Assembly (NCBI GenBank): GCA_900544115.1
Contig: UQTW01000002.1
Span: 72,535-136,534, forward strand
Length of the DNA stretch: 64,000 nt
Direction: 5' to 3'
Source: an uncultured Collinsella sp.
GTDB taxonomy: Bacteria; Actinomycetota; Coriobacteriia; Coriobacteriales; Coriobacteriaceae
Positions 45,994 to 54,808 of this stretch are shown here, piece by piece (positions within the stretch are counted from its first letter, which is position 1; each line of letters opens with the position of its first letter). The position numbers were made by a program, and so were the translations under genes. Below the pieces are notes generated by a model. That model worked only from the letters and a program-made list of their open reading frames with translations. It did not search any database and had not been told where the DNA came from.

Positions 45994-46689
45994 TTAAAGC
46001 TCCGCGCCCCCAAGGCGATGCGCGATGCTATCGCAGGCCAAGGCGCCCACGACGGTCTTGGCGTCTTCGATCTTGCCGTCGAGCACGGCGTCGATCAGCT
46101 CGTGCAGCGGCACCAGGTCCACGTTGACAAACTCGTCATCATCGGGGTTGGGCGCATCAAACTCGAGCTTGGTAGCCAAGTAGATGTGGATGATCTCATC
46201 GCAAAAACCACAGGACGTGACAATCGACGTCAAAAAGCGAATACGACCAGCCCTAAAGCCCGTCTCCTCATGCAGTTCGCGCTTGGCGCAATCGAGCGGG
46301 TCCTCGCCTGGATCGAGCTTGCCGGCGGGAATCTCGACCGTCACGCGGTCGATGGCGGTGCGGTACTGACGCACCAGTACGATCTTGCCACTCTCGGTCA
46401 GCGCCACAACGGCCGCCGCACCCGGATGGCGAACGATATCGCGGGCGCTGCGGCGACCGTTGGGCAGCTCAACCTCAAGACGGTGGACATCGAGGATCTT
46501 GCCCTTCCAGGCACACTCCTCCGAAAGAATCTTCTCGTGCAGCTCGACATCGTGCGGGTCGTCGTCGCCCAACACCAGCGCCGGCTCGTCAGCGACCTCG
46601 CCACCAGGCTCGCCCTCGGCGTGCCCATACATGCGGCTGTCCTCTTCAACGATCTGCGCATCCACGAGCTCTTCGTTCTTCTCGTCCAT
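45994..46689 (-). CDS. Nudix hydrolase (ADP-ribose pyrophosphatase-like)
   Basis: The Nudix box GKLDPGEDPLDCAKRELHEETGF fits G-x5-E-x7-R-E-x2-E-E-x-G. Preceding motifs (RHPGAAAVVALTESGKIVLVRQYRTAIDRVTVEIPAGKL) are typical of ADP-ribose pyrophosphatases. The protein has an acidic N-terminal extension of about 60 residues. Start 46689 has AGAGGA upstream; the ATG three codons earlier is too close to it. It is probably co-transcribed after purD (21 nt apart). Confidence 0.9.
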   Translation of the reverse strand: MDEKNEELVDAQIVEEDSRMYGHAEGEPGGEVADEPALVLGDDDPHDVELHEKILSEECAWKGKILDVHRLEVELPNGRRSARDIVRHPGAAAVVALTESGKIVLVRQYRTAIDRVTVEIPAGKLDPGEDPLDCAKRELHEETGFRAGRIRFLTSIVTSCGFCDEIIHIYLATKLEFDAPNPDDDEFVNVDLVPLHELIDAVLDGKIEDAKTVVGALACDSIAHRLGGAEL

Positions 46690-46710
46690 CCGTCTCATTC
46701 CTCTCGGATT

Positions 46711-48015
46711 TTAGGCATCCCAGGCGTCGCGGCCGCGCAGCGCGCGCAGGCCGATGTCGTGGCGCAGGGTCTTGCCTTCAAAATCAATCTTCTCGCAGGC
46801 CTCGTAGGCAAGGTTGCGAGCGTTCTCGAACGTGTCACCCAGAGCGGTTACGGCAAGCACGCGGCCGCCGTTGGTCACGAGCTGGCCATCCACCACGGCG
46901 GTGCCCGCGTGGTACACGGTCACGTTCTCCATGGCCTCGGCGTCGGCGATACCGGTGATGACCTTGCCCTTCTCGTAGCTGCCGGGATAGCCCGCGCTCG
47001 TCAGGACAACGGCCACAGCCCACTCGTCACGCCAGTCAAGCTCAATCTGATCGAGCTCGCAGTTGGCGCAGGCGAGCATGACCTCGACCAGGTCGTTCTT
47101 AAGGCGCGGCAGCACGACCTGCGTCTCGGGGTCGCCAAAGCGAGCATTGAACTCCAGCACCTTGGGGCCGGCAGGCGTGAGCATAAAGCCGCCGTACAGG
47201 CAGCCGCGGTAGTCGATGCCCTCGGCAGCGAGCTCGGCCACGGTCTGCTCCATGACCGCCACCATGGTGGCGTGCTCCTCGTCGGTCACGATGGGCACCG
47301 GGCTGTAGACGCCCATGCCGCCGGTGTTGGGGCCCTTGTCGCCCTCGAGGGCGCGCTTGTGGTCCTGCGAGGTGGCCATGGGGCGCACGGTCTTGCCGTC
47401 GGTAAAGGCGAGCAGCGAGCACTCGGGACCAACGAGCATCTCCTCGATAACCACGGTGTTGCCGGCATCGCCAAAGGTGCCGCCAAAGCACTCGCGCACG
47501 GCCTCCTCGGCCTGCTCAAGTTCGGTCGCCACGATAACGCCCTTGCCCGCGGCAAGGCCGTCGGCCTTGACGACCAGCGGAGCGCCCTGCTCACGCACAT
47601 AAGCAAGAGCCGAAGCCTCGTCGGTAAACGAGCCGTAGGCTGCCGTCGGAATGCCCGCGCGCTCCATGAGCTGCTTGGAGAACAGCTTGGAGCCCTCCAT
47701 CTGAGCGCCCTCGGCACCCGGGCCAAAGCAGGGAATACCCGCCGCGCGCACGGCGTCGGCCACACCCGCCACGAGCGGAGCCTCGGGGCCAATTACCACG
47801 AGTCCGCATCCGTGGCTCTGCGCAAACGCCGCCACGGCCGCAGGATCGCAGTCGTCGAGAACAACGTTCTCGCCGCAGCTCGCGGTGCCGCCGTTGCCCG
47901 GCGCGATGTAGAGCTTGCCGGCGCGCGGTGATGCTGCGAGCTCAGCTGCCAAAGCATGCTCACGGCCGCCGCTGCCCAACAACAGGATGTCGATGGTTTG
48001 AGTGTCCGCCTTCAA
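46711..48015 (-). CDS. purD: Phosphoribosylamine--glycine ligase
   Basis: PurD makes GAR in the second purine step. The 434-residue ATP-grasp protein has LLLGSGGREHALAAELA at the start, VVIGPEAPLVAGVADAVRAAGIPCFGP, GLAAGKGV, and GFMLTPAGPKVLEFNARFGDPETQVVLPRLK. No ATG fits. TTG at 48015 is the likely start, with GGAGG 5-6 nt before it and the second residue followed directly by the conserved N-terminal strand. Overlap with the open frame into purA's region is spurious. Confidence 0.94.
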   Translation of the reverse strand: MKADTQTIDILLLGSGGREHALAAELAASPRAGKLYIAPGNGGTASCGENVVLDDCDPAAVAAFAQSHGCGLVVIGPEAPLVAGVADAVRAAGIPCFGPGAEGAQMEGSKLFSKQLMERAGIPTAAYGSFTDEASALAYVREQGAPLVVKADGLAAGKGVIVATELEQAEEAVRECFGGTFGDAGNTVVIEEMLVGPECSLLAFTDGKTVRPMATSQDHKRALEGDKGPNTGGMGVYSPVPIVTDEEHATMVAVMEQTVAELAAEGIDYRGCLYGGFMLTPAGPKVLEFNARFGDPETQVVLPRLKNDLVEVMLACANCELDQIELDWRDEWAVAVVLTSAGYPGSYEKGKVITGIADAEAMENVTVYHAGTAVVDGQLVTNGGRVLAVTALGDTFENARNLAYEACEKIDFEGKTLRHDIGLRALRGRDAWDA

Positions 48016-48066
48016 GGGTGCCTCCTCTATGGATGAATGGCCCGCTCCGCGCGAGCCCTTTGCAAG

Positions 48067-48112
48067 CAAATATACCCCTCGGCCGCCCGCTTGGGCTGCA
48101 AAGGGGTATATC
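48067..48112 (-). terminator. Hairpin after purA
   Basis: TATACCCCT pairs with AGGGGTATA over a GC-rich interior; only short T-stretches follow on the minus strand, so termination strength is uncertain. Confidence 0.55.
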
Positions 48113-48133
48113 GCAATAACCAAATAGTCCCGA

Positions 48134-49420
48134 TTACTTCCAGAATCGGTTGATGATCTGCTCGCGACCGGCGCCGACGCCAATGAACGTCACGCGGGTG
48201 TGTGCCAGATCCTCGATAAACGCCACGTAGTCCTGAGCCTCCTGCGGCAGCTCATCAAAGCTGCGGCAACCGGTGATGTCGCACTTCCAGCCGGGGAGCT
48301 CCTCGTAGATGGGCTTGGCATGCTCAAAGCGCACCTGATGCTCGGGCACGCTGGTGTAGCGCTCGCCATCGACGTCGTAGGCCACGCACACCTTGATGGT
48401 GTCGAAGGCCGAAAGCACGTCGAGCTTAGTCAGGGCGATATCGGTGAGGCCGTTGACGCGTGAGGCGTAGTTGGCGATGGGGCCGTCGAACCAGCCGCAG
48501 CGACGACGGCGACCGGTGGTCACACCGTACTCATAGCCCTCCTCGGTCAGCGTGTGGCCGGCCTCGGACTCATAGGAAAGCTCGGTGGGCATGGGGCCCG
48601 AACCGACGCGGGTGATATAGGCCTTCATGACGCCCAGCACGCGGTCGACGTTCTTCATGCCCACGCCGGAGCCGGTGATGGCGCCGCCGGCGGTGCAGTT
48701 GGAAGACGTCACGTACGGATAGGTGCCGTGGTCGATGTCGAGCAACGTCGCCTGGGCGCCCTCAAACAGCAGGTCCTTGCCCTCATCGATCATGTTGTTG
48801 AGCAGCAGGCTCGTCTCGGTGATGTAGGGACGCAGGCGCTCGGCCATGGGCAGGTACTCGTCGCAAATCTGGTCCACGGTGTAGGTGGGCAGGTTGTAGA
48901 TGAGCTCAAGCTCGGGGTTCACGCGGGCGAGAGCGGTCTCCAGCTTGTCGCGGAACAGCGCCTCGTCCAGCATATCCTGCATGCGCAGGCCAATGCGGGC
49001 CATCTTGTCCTGATAGCACGGACCGATACCGCGCTTGGTGGTACCGATGTTCTTCTTGCCGAGCTTCTGCTCAAAGGCGCCATCCAGGTCGATGTGGTAC
49101 GGCATGATGACATGCGCGTTGCCGCTAATCTTGAGGTTCTTGGTGGTGATGCCGTCGGCCTCGAACATGTCGATCTCCTCAAGGACAACCTTGGGGTTGA
49201 CGACGCAGCCGTTACCGATCACCGACACATGGTCGGAATACATGATGCCGGAGGGCACCTGGTGCAGGCCGTACTTCTTGCCGTTGACGACGATGGTGTG
49301 GCCGGCGTTGTTGCCGCCCGAGTAGCGCACGACGGCATCGAAGTCGCCGGCGACCAGGTCGCAGATCTTACCCTTGCCCTCATCGCCCCACTGGGCACCG
49401 ACCAAAACGGTTGACGGCAT
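48134..49420 (-). CDS. purA: Adenylosuccinate synthetase
   Basis: PurA commits IMP to AMP synthesis with GTP and aspartate. The 428-residue protein starts STVLVGAQWGDEGKGKICDLVAGDFDAVVRYSGGNNAGHTIVV, with the GDEGKGK phosphate loop. It has GIGPCYQDKMARIG, the TTGRRRRCGWFD segment and the GxGxxR end. AAGGAG precedes the ATG. Confidence 0.98.
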   Translation of the reverse strand: MPSTVLVGAQWGDEGKGKICDLVAGDFDAVVRYSGGNNAGHTIVVNGKKYGLHQVPSGIMYSDHVSVIGNGCVVNPKVVLEEIDMFEADGITTKNLKISGNAHVIMPYHIDLDGAFEQKLGKKNIGTTKRGIGPCYQDKMARIGLRMQDMLDEALFRDKLETALARVNPELELIYNLPTYTVDQICDEYLPMAERLRPYITETSLLLNNMIDEGKDLLFEGAQATLLDIDHGTYPYVTSSNCTAGGAITGSGVGMKNVDRVLGVMKAYITRVGSGPMPTELSYESEAGHTLTEEGYEYGVTTGRRRRCGWFDGPIANYASRVNGLTDIALTKLDVLSAFDTIKVCVAYDVDGERYTSVPEHQVRFEHAKPIYEELPGWKCDITGCRSFDELPQEAQDYVAFIEDLAHTRVTFIGVGAGREQIINRFWK

Positions 49421-49513
49421 GTTTACTCCTTACATTCATGGACTGTCTACGCGCCACGCCGGCACGCAGAAGCACAAAACATTCCCAGTATACCCGTGCA
49501 ACGGGCGCCTGTC

Positions 49514-50905
49514 CTACTCCTCGGCATGTGCCCCATCAAGCTCATAGAACTTGGTGGATGCCGGCAGGAACATCAGGTCGACGTCGCCGATCGGGCCCGA
49601 ACGGTTCTTGGCCACGACGATACGCGTAACGCCCTCGTCGGGTCGATCGTCGCGCGAGGCTTCGGCCTCATCGGCGGAGCGGTCCAAGAACATAACGATA
49701 TCGGCGTCCTGCTCGATGGAGCCCGATTCACGAAGGTCGGAAAGCTGCGGGCGCTTGCCGGTACGGGATTCGACCTGACGCGAGAGCTGCGACAGCGCGA
49801 TGAGCGGGATCTTGAGTTCCTTGGCCATGATCTTCAGACCACGCGACATCTCGGAGACCTCGACGGTACGGCTCTCGGAGCGGCGTCCCGGCGGAGGACT
49901 CACCAGCTGCAGGTAGTCCAGGATGATGATGGCCTTCTCCTTGTTGTGGAGCATGCGGCGGCTCTTGGCGCGAATCTCGGTCACTGTGGTGCCGGGCGTA
50001 TCGTCAATCAGAATATCGAGCTTGGACAAGGTCTGCGTGGCCTCGTTGATATTGGCCCACTGCTCGGGGCTAATGCGGCCCATGCGGAAGTCACTGATCG
50101 AAATCATGGCGTAGGCGCAGATCAGACGCTGGGCAATTTCCTTGCCCGACATCTCCAGAGAGAAGAAGCCGACGGTATAACCGGCAGCGGCAGCGTTGAG
50201 CGCCAGATTCAGGGCGAACGACGTCTTACCTACAGCAGGACGGGCGCCGATGATGATGAGCTGGCCCTCGCGAAAACCCATGAGCATGCGGTCGAGCGAC
50301 GGGAAACCCGTGGGTACGCCCGCGGCCTGTCCACCGGCCTGGCACACTTCCTCGGCCTCGTTATAGGCCTCGACCATAAACTCGGTCAGCGTCTTGTAGC
50401 TCGACTTGACCTCGCGCGCCGTGACCTTGAGCAGCTTGCTCTCGGCCAGCTCGACAACCTCTTTGGTGTCGGTGGGGGCGTTATATGCCAGCGCGTTGAT
50501 CTCGTTGGTGGCGCCGATCAGCTCACGCAGCATCGAATCGCGGCGAACGATGGCGGCATGGTGCTGCCAGTTGACGAGCGACAGGGTCTGACCCATCAAC
50601 TCCAAAATGTACGCTTCGCCGCCCACGGCATCGAGCTTGTTGATGCTTCGCAGGTAATCGATCAGCGAGATGGAGTCGATGGGAATGCGGCTGTTGTACA
50701 TATCGACCATCGCGGTATAGATGGTCTTATGAATGGGCCGGTAGAAGTCATCGGGCTGCAGCTCGACCTGGGCCTCTTCGACTACCTCGGGCGATAGCAG
50801 CATAGCGGCCAGTACATTGGCCTCTGCATCTTGGTTTTGGGGAAGACCCAACTTTGAGCCGCGGTCCTCAACCGTCAGCCCGGTCTCCCTATCGTCGTAT
50901 GCCAT
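49514..50905 (-). CDS. dnaB: Replicative DNA helicase
   Basis: The 463-residue hexameric helicase has the N-terminal domain (PQNQDAEANVLAAMLLSPEVV) and the RecA-like core with Walker A GARPAVGKTSFALN near 200, GFFSLEMSGKEIAQRL, Walker B IIILDYLQLV and LSQLSRQVESR. The ATG at 50905 is preceded by GAGG at 6 nt. In relatives dnaB often follows rpsF-ssb-rpsR-rplI; here a 3.1-kb mobile element lies between rplI and dnaB. Confidence 0.97.
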   Translation of the reverse strand: MAYDDRETGLTVEDRGSKLGLPQNQDAEANVLAAMLLSPEVVEEAQVELQPDDFYRPIHKTIYTAMVDMYNSRIPIDSISLIDYLRSINKLDAVGGEAYILELMGQTLSLVNWQHHAAIVRRDSMLRELIGATNEINALAYNAPTDTKEVVELAESKLLKVTAREVKSSYKTLTEFMVEAYNEAEEVCQAGGQAAGVPTGFPSLDRMLMGFREGQLIIIGARPAVGKTSFALNLALNAAAAGYTVGFFSLEMSGKEIAQRLICAYAMISISDFRMGRISPEQWANINEATQTLSKLDILIDDTPGTTVTEIRAKSRRMLHNKEKAIIILDYLQLVSPPPGRRSESRTVEVSEMSRGLKIMAKELKIPLIALSQLSRQVESRTGKRPQLSDLRESGSIEQDADIVMFLDRSADEAEASRDDRPDEGVTRIVVAKNRSGPIGDVDLMFLPASTKFYELDGAHAEE

Positions 50906-51031
50906 GAGCATCCTCATTCATGTCGCTTGCGAGCATCCATAGTATCAGCCACAGCTTTAAATCGAGGCGCGCCTTAACAATCATCACCGAACCAAACGGG
51001 CGAACGGTCCCTTATGTACGTTGTGTTAGAC

Positions 51032-52313
51032 GGGACTGCGGACGATTTCTTGGACCGTTACGCGGCCCTTCCCAGCGCGGCGCGGAACTCGGCCGGCGTG
51101 CGGCCGCCGAGCGCATCGCTGCGCCTCTCCGTATTGTATCGGCCGATCCAGCCCCCGAGCTCCTCGATGAAGCGGGCAGGGGTCCAGCCCGACCAGTCCC
51201 TGCCGTGCCAGAACTCCCTCTTGAGCAGGCCGAAGAAGCCCTCCATCGCCGCGTTGTCCGGGCTGCAGCCCTTGGCGGACATGCTCCTGGCGAGGCCGTG
51301 CCCCTCGCAGATCGAGATCCAGCCGGGCCAGCGGTAGTGGCCGCCGCGGTCGGAGTGGATGACGGGGCGCTCGCCGGGCGCGAGCAGCGCGCAGGCGTCC
51401 TCGAGCGTCGAGTTGGCGAGCGCGGCGTCCGGTCTCTCGCCGGCCCTCCACGCCACGACCGAGGAGTCGAAGCAGTCCCTGATGGCCGACAGGTAGACCT
51501 TCCTGCCGGAGGGCAGCCTGAACTCGGTGATGTCGGTGAGCCACAGGAAGTTCGGCAGGGCCGAGCGGAAGTCGCGGCGCACGAGGTTCGGCGGGGCCGG
51601 CGTCGGCTCGCCCGCATAGGAGCTGTAGGGCCTCCTCTTCCTCCTCATCCACCTGGGGACCAGGCCCTCCTCGCGCATGATGCGGAGGACGACCTTCTCC
51701 GAGGCGCGCACGGGCTCGTCGAGCTCGCGCAGGCGCGCCGTCACGAAGCGGTACCCCCGCGCCCCCTCGCCGTCCTCGGTGAAGATCCTGCGCACGAGCG
51801 CGCGCAGGGGCGCGCGCCGGTCGGGCCTCGCGATCGCGCGGCGCTGGTACTCATAGGAGCTCTTTGATATCCCCAAGGAACTCGTGAGTTCTCTCAAGGA
51901 CCACTTCCCGCACGGCCTCAGGCGGTCTATCACCAGGGTCTTCTCCCTGTTCGACATCCCGTCGAGGCTCGCGGCTTTTAAAACGTCCTGCACCGCCCTC
52001 AGCACCGCGTTCTCGAGCCTGAGCCGCTCGATCAGGGCGTCCTTGTCCTCCGGGTCGATGTCGGGGTAGTCGGGGCCGTCCCCGACGAGTCGCGGCAGGT
52101 CCATTCCTCCACCGGCCCTTCCCGCGGGCTTGCGCACGTCCCTGATCCAGCGCCAGACGGACGTCTTGCCGGGCCCGCCGAGTATCTCGGTTATCTCCAT
52201 GACGGTGAGCCCGGCGCCGCGAAGCGCCCTGGCCCTCTCCACCATTCTCCTACTGTATGCCATGCGGACTCCGTTCCGGACCTCAACGGTCCAACTATTT
52301 TGTCCGCAGTCCC
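51032..52313. mobile_element. IS3-family insertion sequence
   Basis: About 1.28 kb with imperfect inverted ends: GGGACTGCGGAC..TTGGACCGTT on the left (to 51059) and its complement on the right (52285-52313). The triplet GAC flanks both sides (51029-51031 and 52314-52316), fitting a 3-bp target duplication. It contains one intact transposase gene on the minus strand. Confidence 0.85.
51058..52263 (-). CDS. IS3-family transposase, single open frame
   Basis: The 401-residue protein combines an N-terminal helix-turn-helix region (RARALRGAGLTVMEITEILGGPGKTSVWRWI), a leucine-rich coiled part (DALIERLRLENAVLRAVQDVLK) and an rve/DDE integrase core. D is in WLTDITEF, D in VIHSDRGGHY and E in NAAMEGFFGLLKRE. 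IS3 elements usually split these parts between two overlapping frames; here they are in one. All catalytic residues are present, so it may be active. GGAG precedes the ATG by 6 nt. Confidence 0.93.
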   Translation of the reverse strand: MAYSRRMVERARALRGAGLTVMEITEILGGPGKTSVWRWIRDVRKPAGRAGGGMDLPRLVGDGPDYPDIDPEDKDALIERLRLENAVLRAVQDVLKAASLDGMSNREKTLVIDRLRPCGKWSLRELTSSLGISKSSYEYQRRAIARPDRRAPLRALVRRIFTEDGEGARGYRFVTARLRELDEPVRASEKVVLRIMREEGLVPRWMRRKRRPYSSYAGEPTPAPPNLVRRDFRSALPNFLWLTDITEFRLPSGRKVYLSAIRDCFDSSVVAWRAGERPDAALANSTLEDACALLAPGERPVIHSDRGGHYRWPGWISICEGHGLARSMSAKGCSPDNAAMEGFFGLLKREFWHGRDWSGWTPARFIEELGGWIGRYNTERRSDALGGRTPAEFRAALGRAA

Positions 52314-52319
52314 GACCGC

Positions 52320-52348
52320 TTTGGATACTGGGACTTTTCCTATATAAT
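52320..52348 (+). promoter_or_regulatory. Promoter of the Lnu-like gene, at the edge of the IS3-type insertion
   Basis: TTTGGA (52320-52325), 17 bp, then a perfect TATAAT (52343-52348), 41 bp before the ATG. The -35 lies in the left terminal repeat of the IS1595-type element, 6 bp from the end of the IS3-type insertion. Confidence 0.65.
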
Positions 52349-52388
52349 CTTTCTTGCTTAGATAGCAGGCGAAAGCGAAGGAGCTCCT

Positions 52389-52883
52389 ATGGTCACCAAG
52401 GATGATGCGTGTTGGATAATCGGCCTTTCCGCAGGTGCGGGCATTGGCGTATACCTTGATGGCGGCTGGGGCATCGATGCGCTTGTCGGGCGTGAGACCA
52501 GGGCTCATAACGACATCGACCTGTTCGTTCAGCGCGGGGATTACCAAAGGTTCGTGGATCTAATTGCTGATGAGGGGTTTTCCGAGGTGGCTGCATCTTT
52601 CACCACCGAAGATCACACGGTGTGGCAAGACGAGGCGGGGCGCATCGTCGACCTGCATTGCTTCGATTTCGCCGAGAATGGCGATATTCTGTATCAGGGA
52701 GATCGTTTTCCCGGGGAGGTCTTTTCGGGGAGGGGGCGCATCGGCGAGGTGGAGGTGTCGTGCATCGACCCCGAAAGCCAGCTGTTGTTTCACTTGGGCT
52801 ATCAGCATGACGAGCACGACGCCCACGATGTCATGCTCCTATGCCGTGAGTACGGTTTCGACGTTCCCGAAGAATATCGCTAG
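52389..52883 (+). CDS. lnu: Lincosamide nucleotidyltransferase-like protein (Lnu(C)/Lnu(D) type)
   Basis: Lnu enzymes inactivate lincomycin and clindamycin by adenylylation. The 164-residue protein matches the family pattern over its length: YLDGGWGIDALVGRETRAHNDIDLFV (GG..D.D nucleotidyltransferase core), TTEDHTVWQDEAGRIVDLHCFDF (third acid residue), GDILYQGDRFPGEVFSGRG, and SQLLFHLGYQHDEHDAHDVMLLC. Length is normal, the active-site residues are intact, and GGAG lies 6 nt before the ATG. It is the passenger gene of the mobile element and convergent with its transposase. Actual resistance was not tested; another small-molecule substrate is possible. Confidence 0.85.
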   Translation: MVTKDDACWIIGLSAGAGIGVYLDGGWGIDALVGRETRAHNDIDLFVQRGDYQRFVDLIADEGFSEVAASFTTEDHTVWQDEAGRIVDLHCFDFAENGDILYQGDRFPGEVFSGRGRIGEVEVSCIDPESQLLFHLGYQHDEHDAHDVMLLCREYGFDVPEEYR

Positions 52884-52954
52884 CTGTTGCTATTTGCATC
52901 GGGGCACGACTTCAGCGCTTGCCGCAGATGCGCTGCGCCAGACCGCCCTGGACA

Positions 52955-54036
52955 TCACGCCACGCCGTATATGGCCCTCCGCGCACGCGAGTCCCATTTC
53001 GCCTGCTTGATCCAGTACTCGTAGAACGGATAGGGGGTCACCTTGTACTGGCGCCAGGTCTTCTCGTACGTGCCGCGGGCTGCCTGCCTCACTATGAGCT
53101 CGGCGAGCTCGTCCGCGCTCCTGCGGACCTTGAAGCACCATGTCCACTTGAACCAGGCGAGGTAGTTCTCGAGGCGTCTCGTGGAGACACCCCGGAACCT
53201 GCCGATGAAGTGCCTCATCTGGGAGTGGAGGCTGTTCACCCTGTTGATGGCGTGCTCCTCCCTCTTGCTGGCGATGTGCGCGCCGACGCCGAGGGCGGGC
53301 AGGACGCGGCGGTACACGTGCGCACGGTCCGTCGAGATTATCGCGCCGACCGCGAGCTTGTCGGCGAGCAGCTCCCTGGCTGCCGCTCGTCGAGGCCGCC
53401 CCTCCCCGCGATCTCGTAGAAGATGTCGCCGGCGTCGTTGATGCCGGTGAGCACGCATATCTTCTCGTGCCCGTCGGTTCCCTGCGACCTTGTGCGGGGC
53501 TTCCTGGGCATGCCGGACTCCGACCTGGAGCGGTTTCCCTTGAAGCTCTCCCTGAAGAAGCACTCGTCGAGCTCGGCCCCGCCGCCGGCCTCCACGCGGA
53601 AGGCGGGCATGCGCTTGGCCATGGCCTCGAGCAGCCTGTGGCGCATGAAGAACGCCGTCTTGAGGCACACGCCGCACTTTTCCGCCGACTCGCGCAGCGG
53701 GAGCATGTCCACGTGGCACTCCGCGAACCTCATCCAGGCCGACCTGTCGAGCTTGGTGGTGGAGAAGATGCGCATGGTGGCGTCGATGAAGGTCCTGGCG
53801 CACCCTCGGCAGAGGAACCGCTGACGGCCGCACCCGTCTCGCCCCCTCTTCACGTAATGCGGGGAGCCGCACCAGGGGCAGGCTCTGTCGGGATCGTCTT
53901 CCGCCCCCTCGCTTGCCGCGAGTTCGAAAAGCTCCGCGTCTATCAGCGCCTTGAGCGATCTCAGGGCCCTGCTCTTCTCGGTAGCCGTCATCTGCGGGAG
54001 GAACTGCCTCGTCAGCTGGGTGAGCACGTCTTCCAT
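52955..54036 (-). pseudogene. IS1595-family transposase, broken by a frameshift
   Basis: The N-terminal part (start 54036, GGAGG 5 nt before) has a zinc ribbon CPWCGSPHYVKRG...RFLCRGCARTF and the first acid residue in AELDECFF. Near 53383-53392 the frame is lost: GRGGLDE runs on in the wrong frame. The continuation (ARELLADKLAVGAIISTDRAHVYRRV, INRVNSLHSQMRHFIGRFRGVSTRRLENYLAWFKW) lies in another frame and ends at 52955. One missing base explains it. Sequencing error is possible, but the element otherwise looks old. Confidence 0.85.
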
Positions 54037-54181
54037 TGCAACCTCCATCTCTCCTGATGATGGAATTGTCGCAACCGGGGCCCCGTCGCGTGTACTGCGT
54101 GCAGGACACTTATCCAAAGTGGTCTAACACAACGCTTATGTGGGACTGCATCTCAATGTATGACGTGACACCCACTCAGCG

Positions 54182-54220
54182 CAAAAAATAAAAGGGCGCC
54201 CCGGTCTCCCAGAGCGCCCT
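54182..54220 (-). terminator. Terminator after rplI
   Basis: Stem AGGGCGC / GCGCCCT with a G/C loop, followed on the minus strand by TTTTATTTTTTG, 33 bp after the rplI stop. The mobile element inserted downstream of this terminator. Confidence 0.85.
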
Positions 54221-54253
54221 TCTTAGAACAAGATTGTTGCGTTGCAGCAAATG

Positions 54254-54793
54254 CTACTCGGCAGCAGCCTCGGTCTCGACCTCGGCGGTCTCGGCCTCGG
54301 CGACCTCAGCGGCCTCCTCGACCTCAGCATCGGCAGCGAGCTCCTCGGCGGTAACGCCGACGAGAACGACAACCTCGGCCTTGATCTCGCGGTACAGCGA
54401 GATGGCAACGGTGTGGGCACCGGCAACCTTGATGGGCTTGCCGAGCTCGACGCGCTTGCGGTCGATGTCCATACCGAGCTGATCCTTGATGGCGTCAGCG
54501 ATCATAGCGGCGGTGACGGAGCCAAAGAGGATGCCCTCGTCGCCGACCTTGACGTCGACGATGACCTGCTTGCCCTCGAGGGCAGCCTTGGTCTCGTTGG
54601 CGGTAGCCAGACGGACGGCCTCGCGCTTGGCGATGTTGTTGCGACGCTCGTCAAGCTGCTTGAGGTTGCCCTTGGTGGCGGCAACAGCGAGCTTCTTGGG
54701 GAACAGGAAATTCTCAGCGTAACCCTGAGCGACCTCTACGACGTCACCCTCGCCGCCCTTGCCCTTGATCTCATCGAGAAGAATAACCTTCAT
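54254..54793 (-). CDS. rplI: Ribosomal protein bL9
   Basis: The 179-residue protein begins MKVILLDEIKGKGGEGDVVEVAQGYAENFLFPKKLAVAAT, the bL9 signature, followed by the long helix and C-terminal domain (GILFGSVTAAMIADAIK). A Glu/Ala-rich tail of about 30 residues (AEELAADAEVEEAAEVAEAE...) extends past the usual end. It is the last gene of rpsF-ssb-rpsR-rplI. Confidence 0.97.
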   Translation of the reverse strand: MKVILLDEIKGKGGEGDVVEVAQGYAENFLFPKKLAVAATKGNLKQLDERRNNIAKREAVRLATANETKAALEGKQVIVDVKVGDEGILFGSVTAAMIADAIKDQLGMDIDRKRVELGKPIKVAGAHTVAISLYREIKAEVVVLVGVTAEELAADAEVEEAAEVAEAETAEVETEAAAE

Positions 54794-54808
54794 GATGCGT
54801 CTCCCTTC

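Larger units (their letters stand above)
51019..54134. mobile_element. IS1595-family-like element carrying a Lnu-like gene, interrupted by an IS3-family element
   Basis: The ends are inverted. The right end, read inward, is CGTTGTGTTAGACCACTTTGGATAAGTGTCC (as the complement of 54104-54134). The left end is CGTTGTGTTAGAC, broken by the IS3-type insertion, and resumes CGCTTTGGATACTGGGAC at 52317. Joined across the insertion, the left repeat matches the right with few changes. Contents, left to right: IS3-type element, nucleotidyltransferase gene (plus strand), transposase pseudogene (minus strand). The arrangement resembles IS1595-family elements that carry lnu genes in streptococci. Confidence 0.8.
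51011..54142. repeat. Probable 8-bp target duplication of the composite element
   Basis: CTTATGTA at 51011-51018 and CTTATGTG at 54135-54142, in the same orientation, flank the element at 51019-54134. Seven of eight bases agree. Eight-base duplications are usual for IS1595-family elements. Confidence 0.65.

Noticed and set aside
46711..48183. Extended purD start 56 codons upstream
   Set aside because: The extension has low-quality sequence and would run into the purA terminator region; the TTG with GGAGG at the right distance fits the conserved N-terminus.
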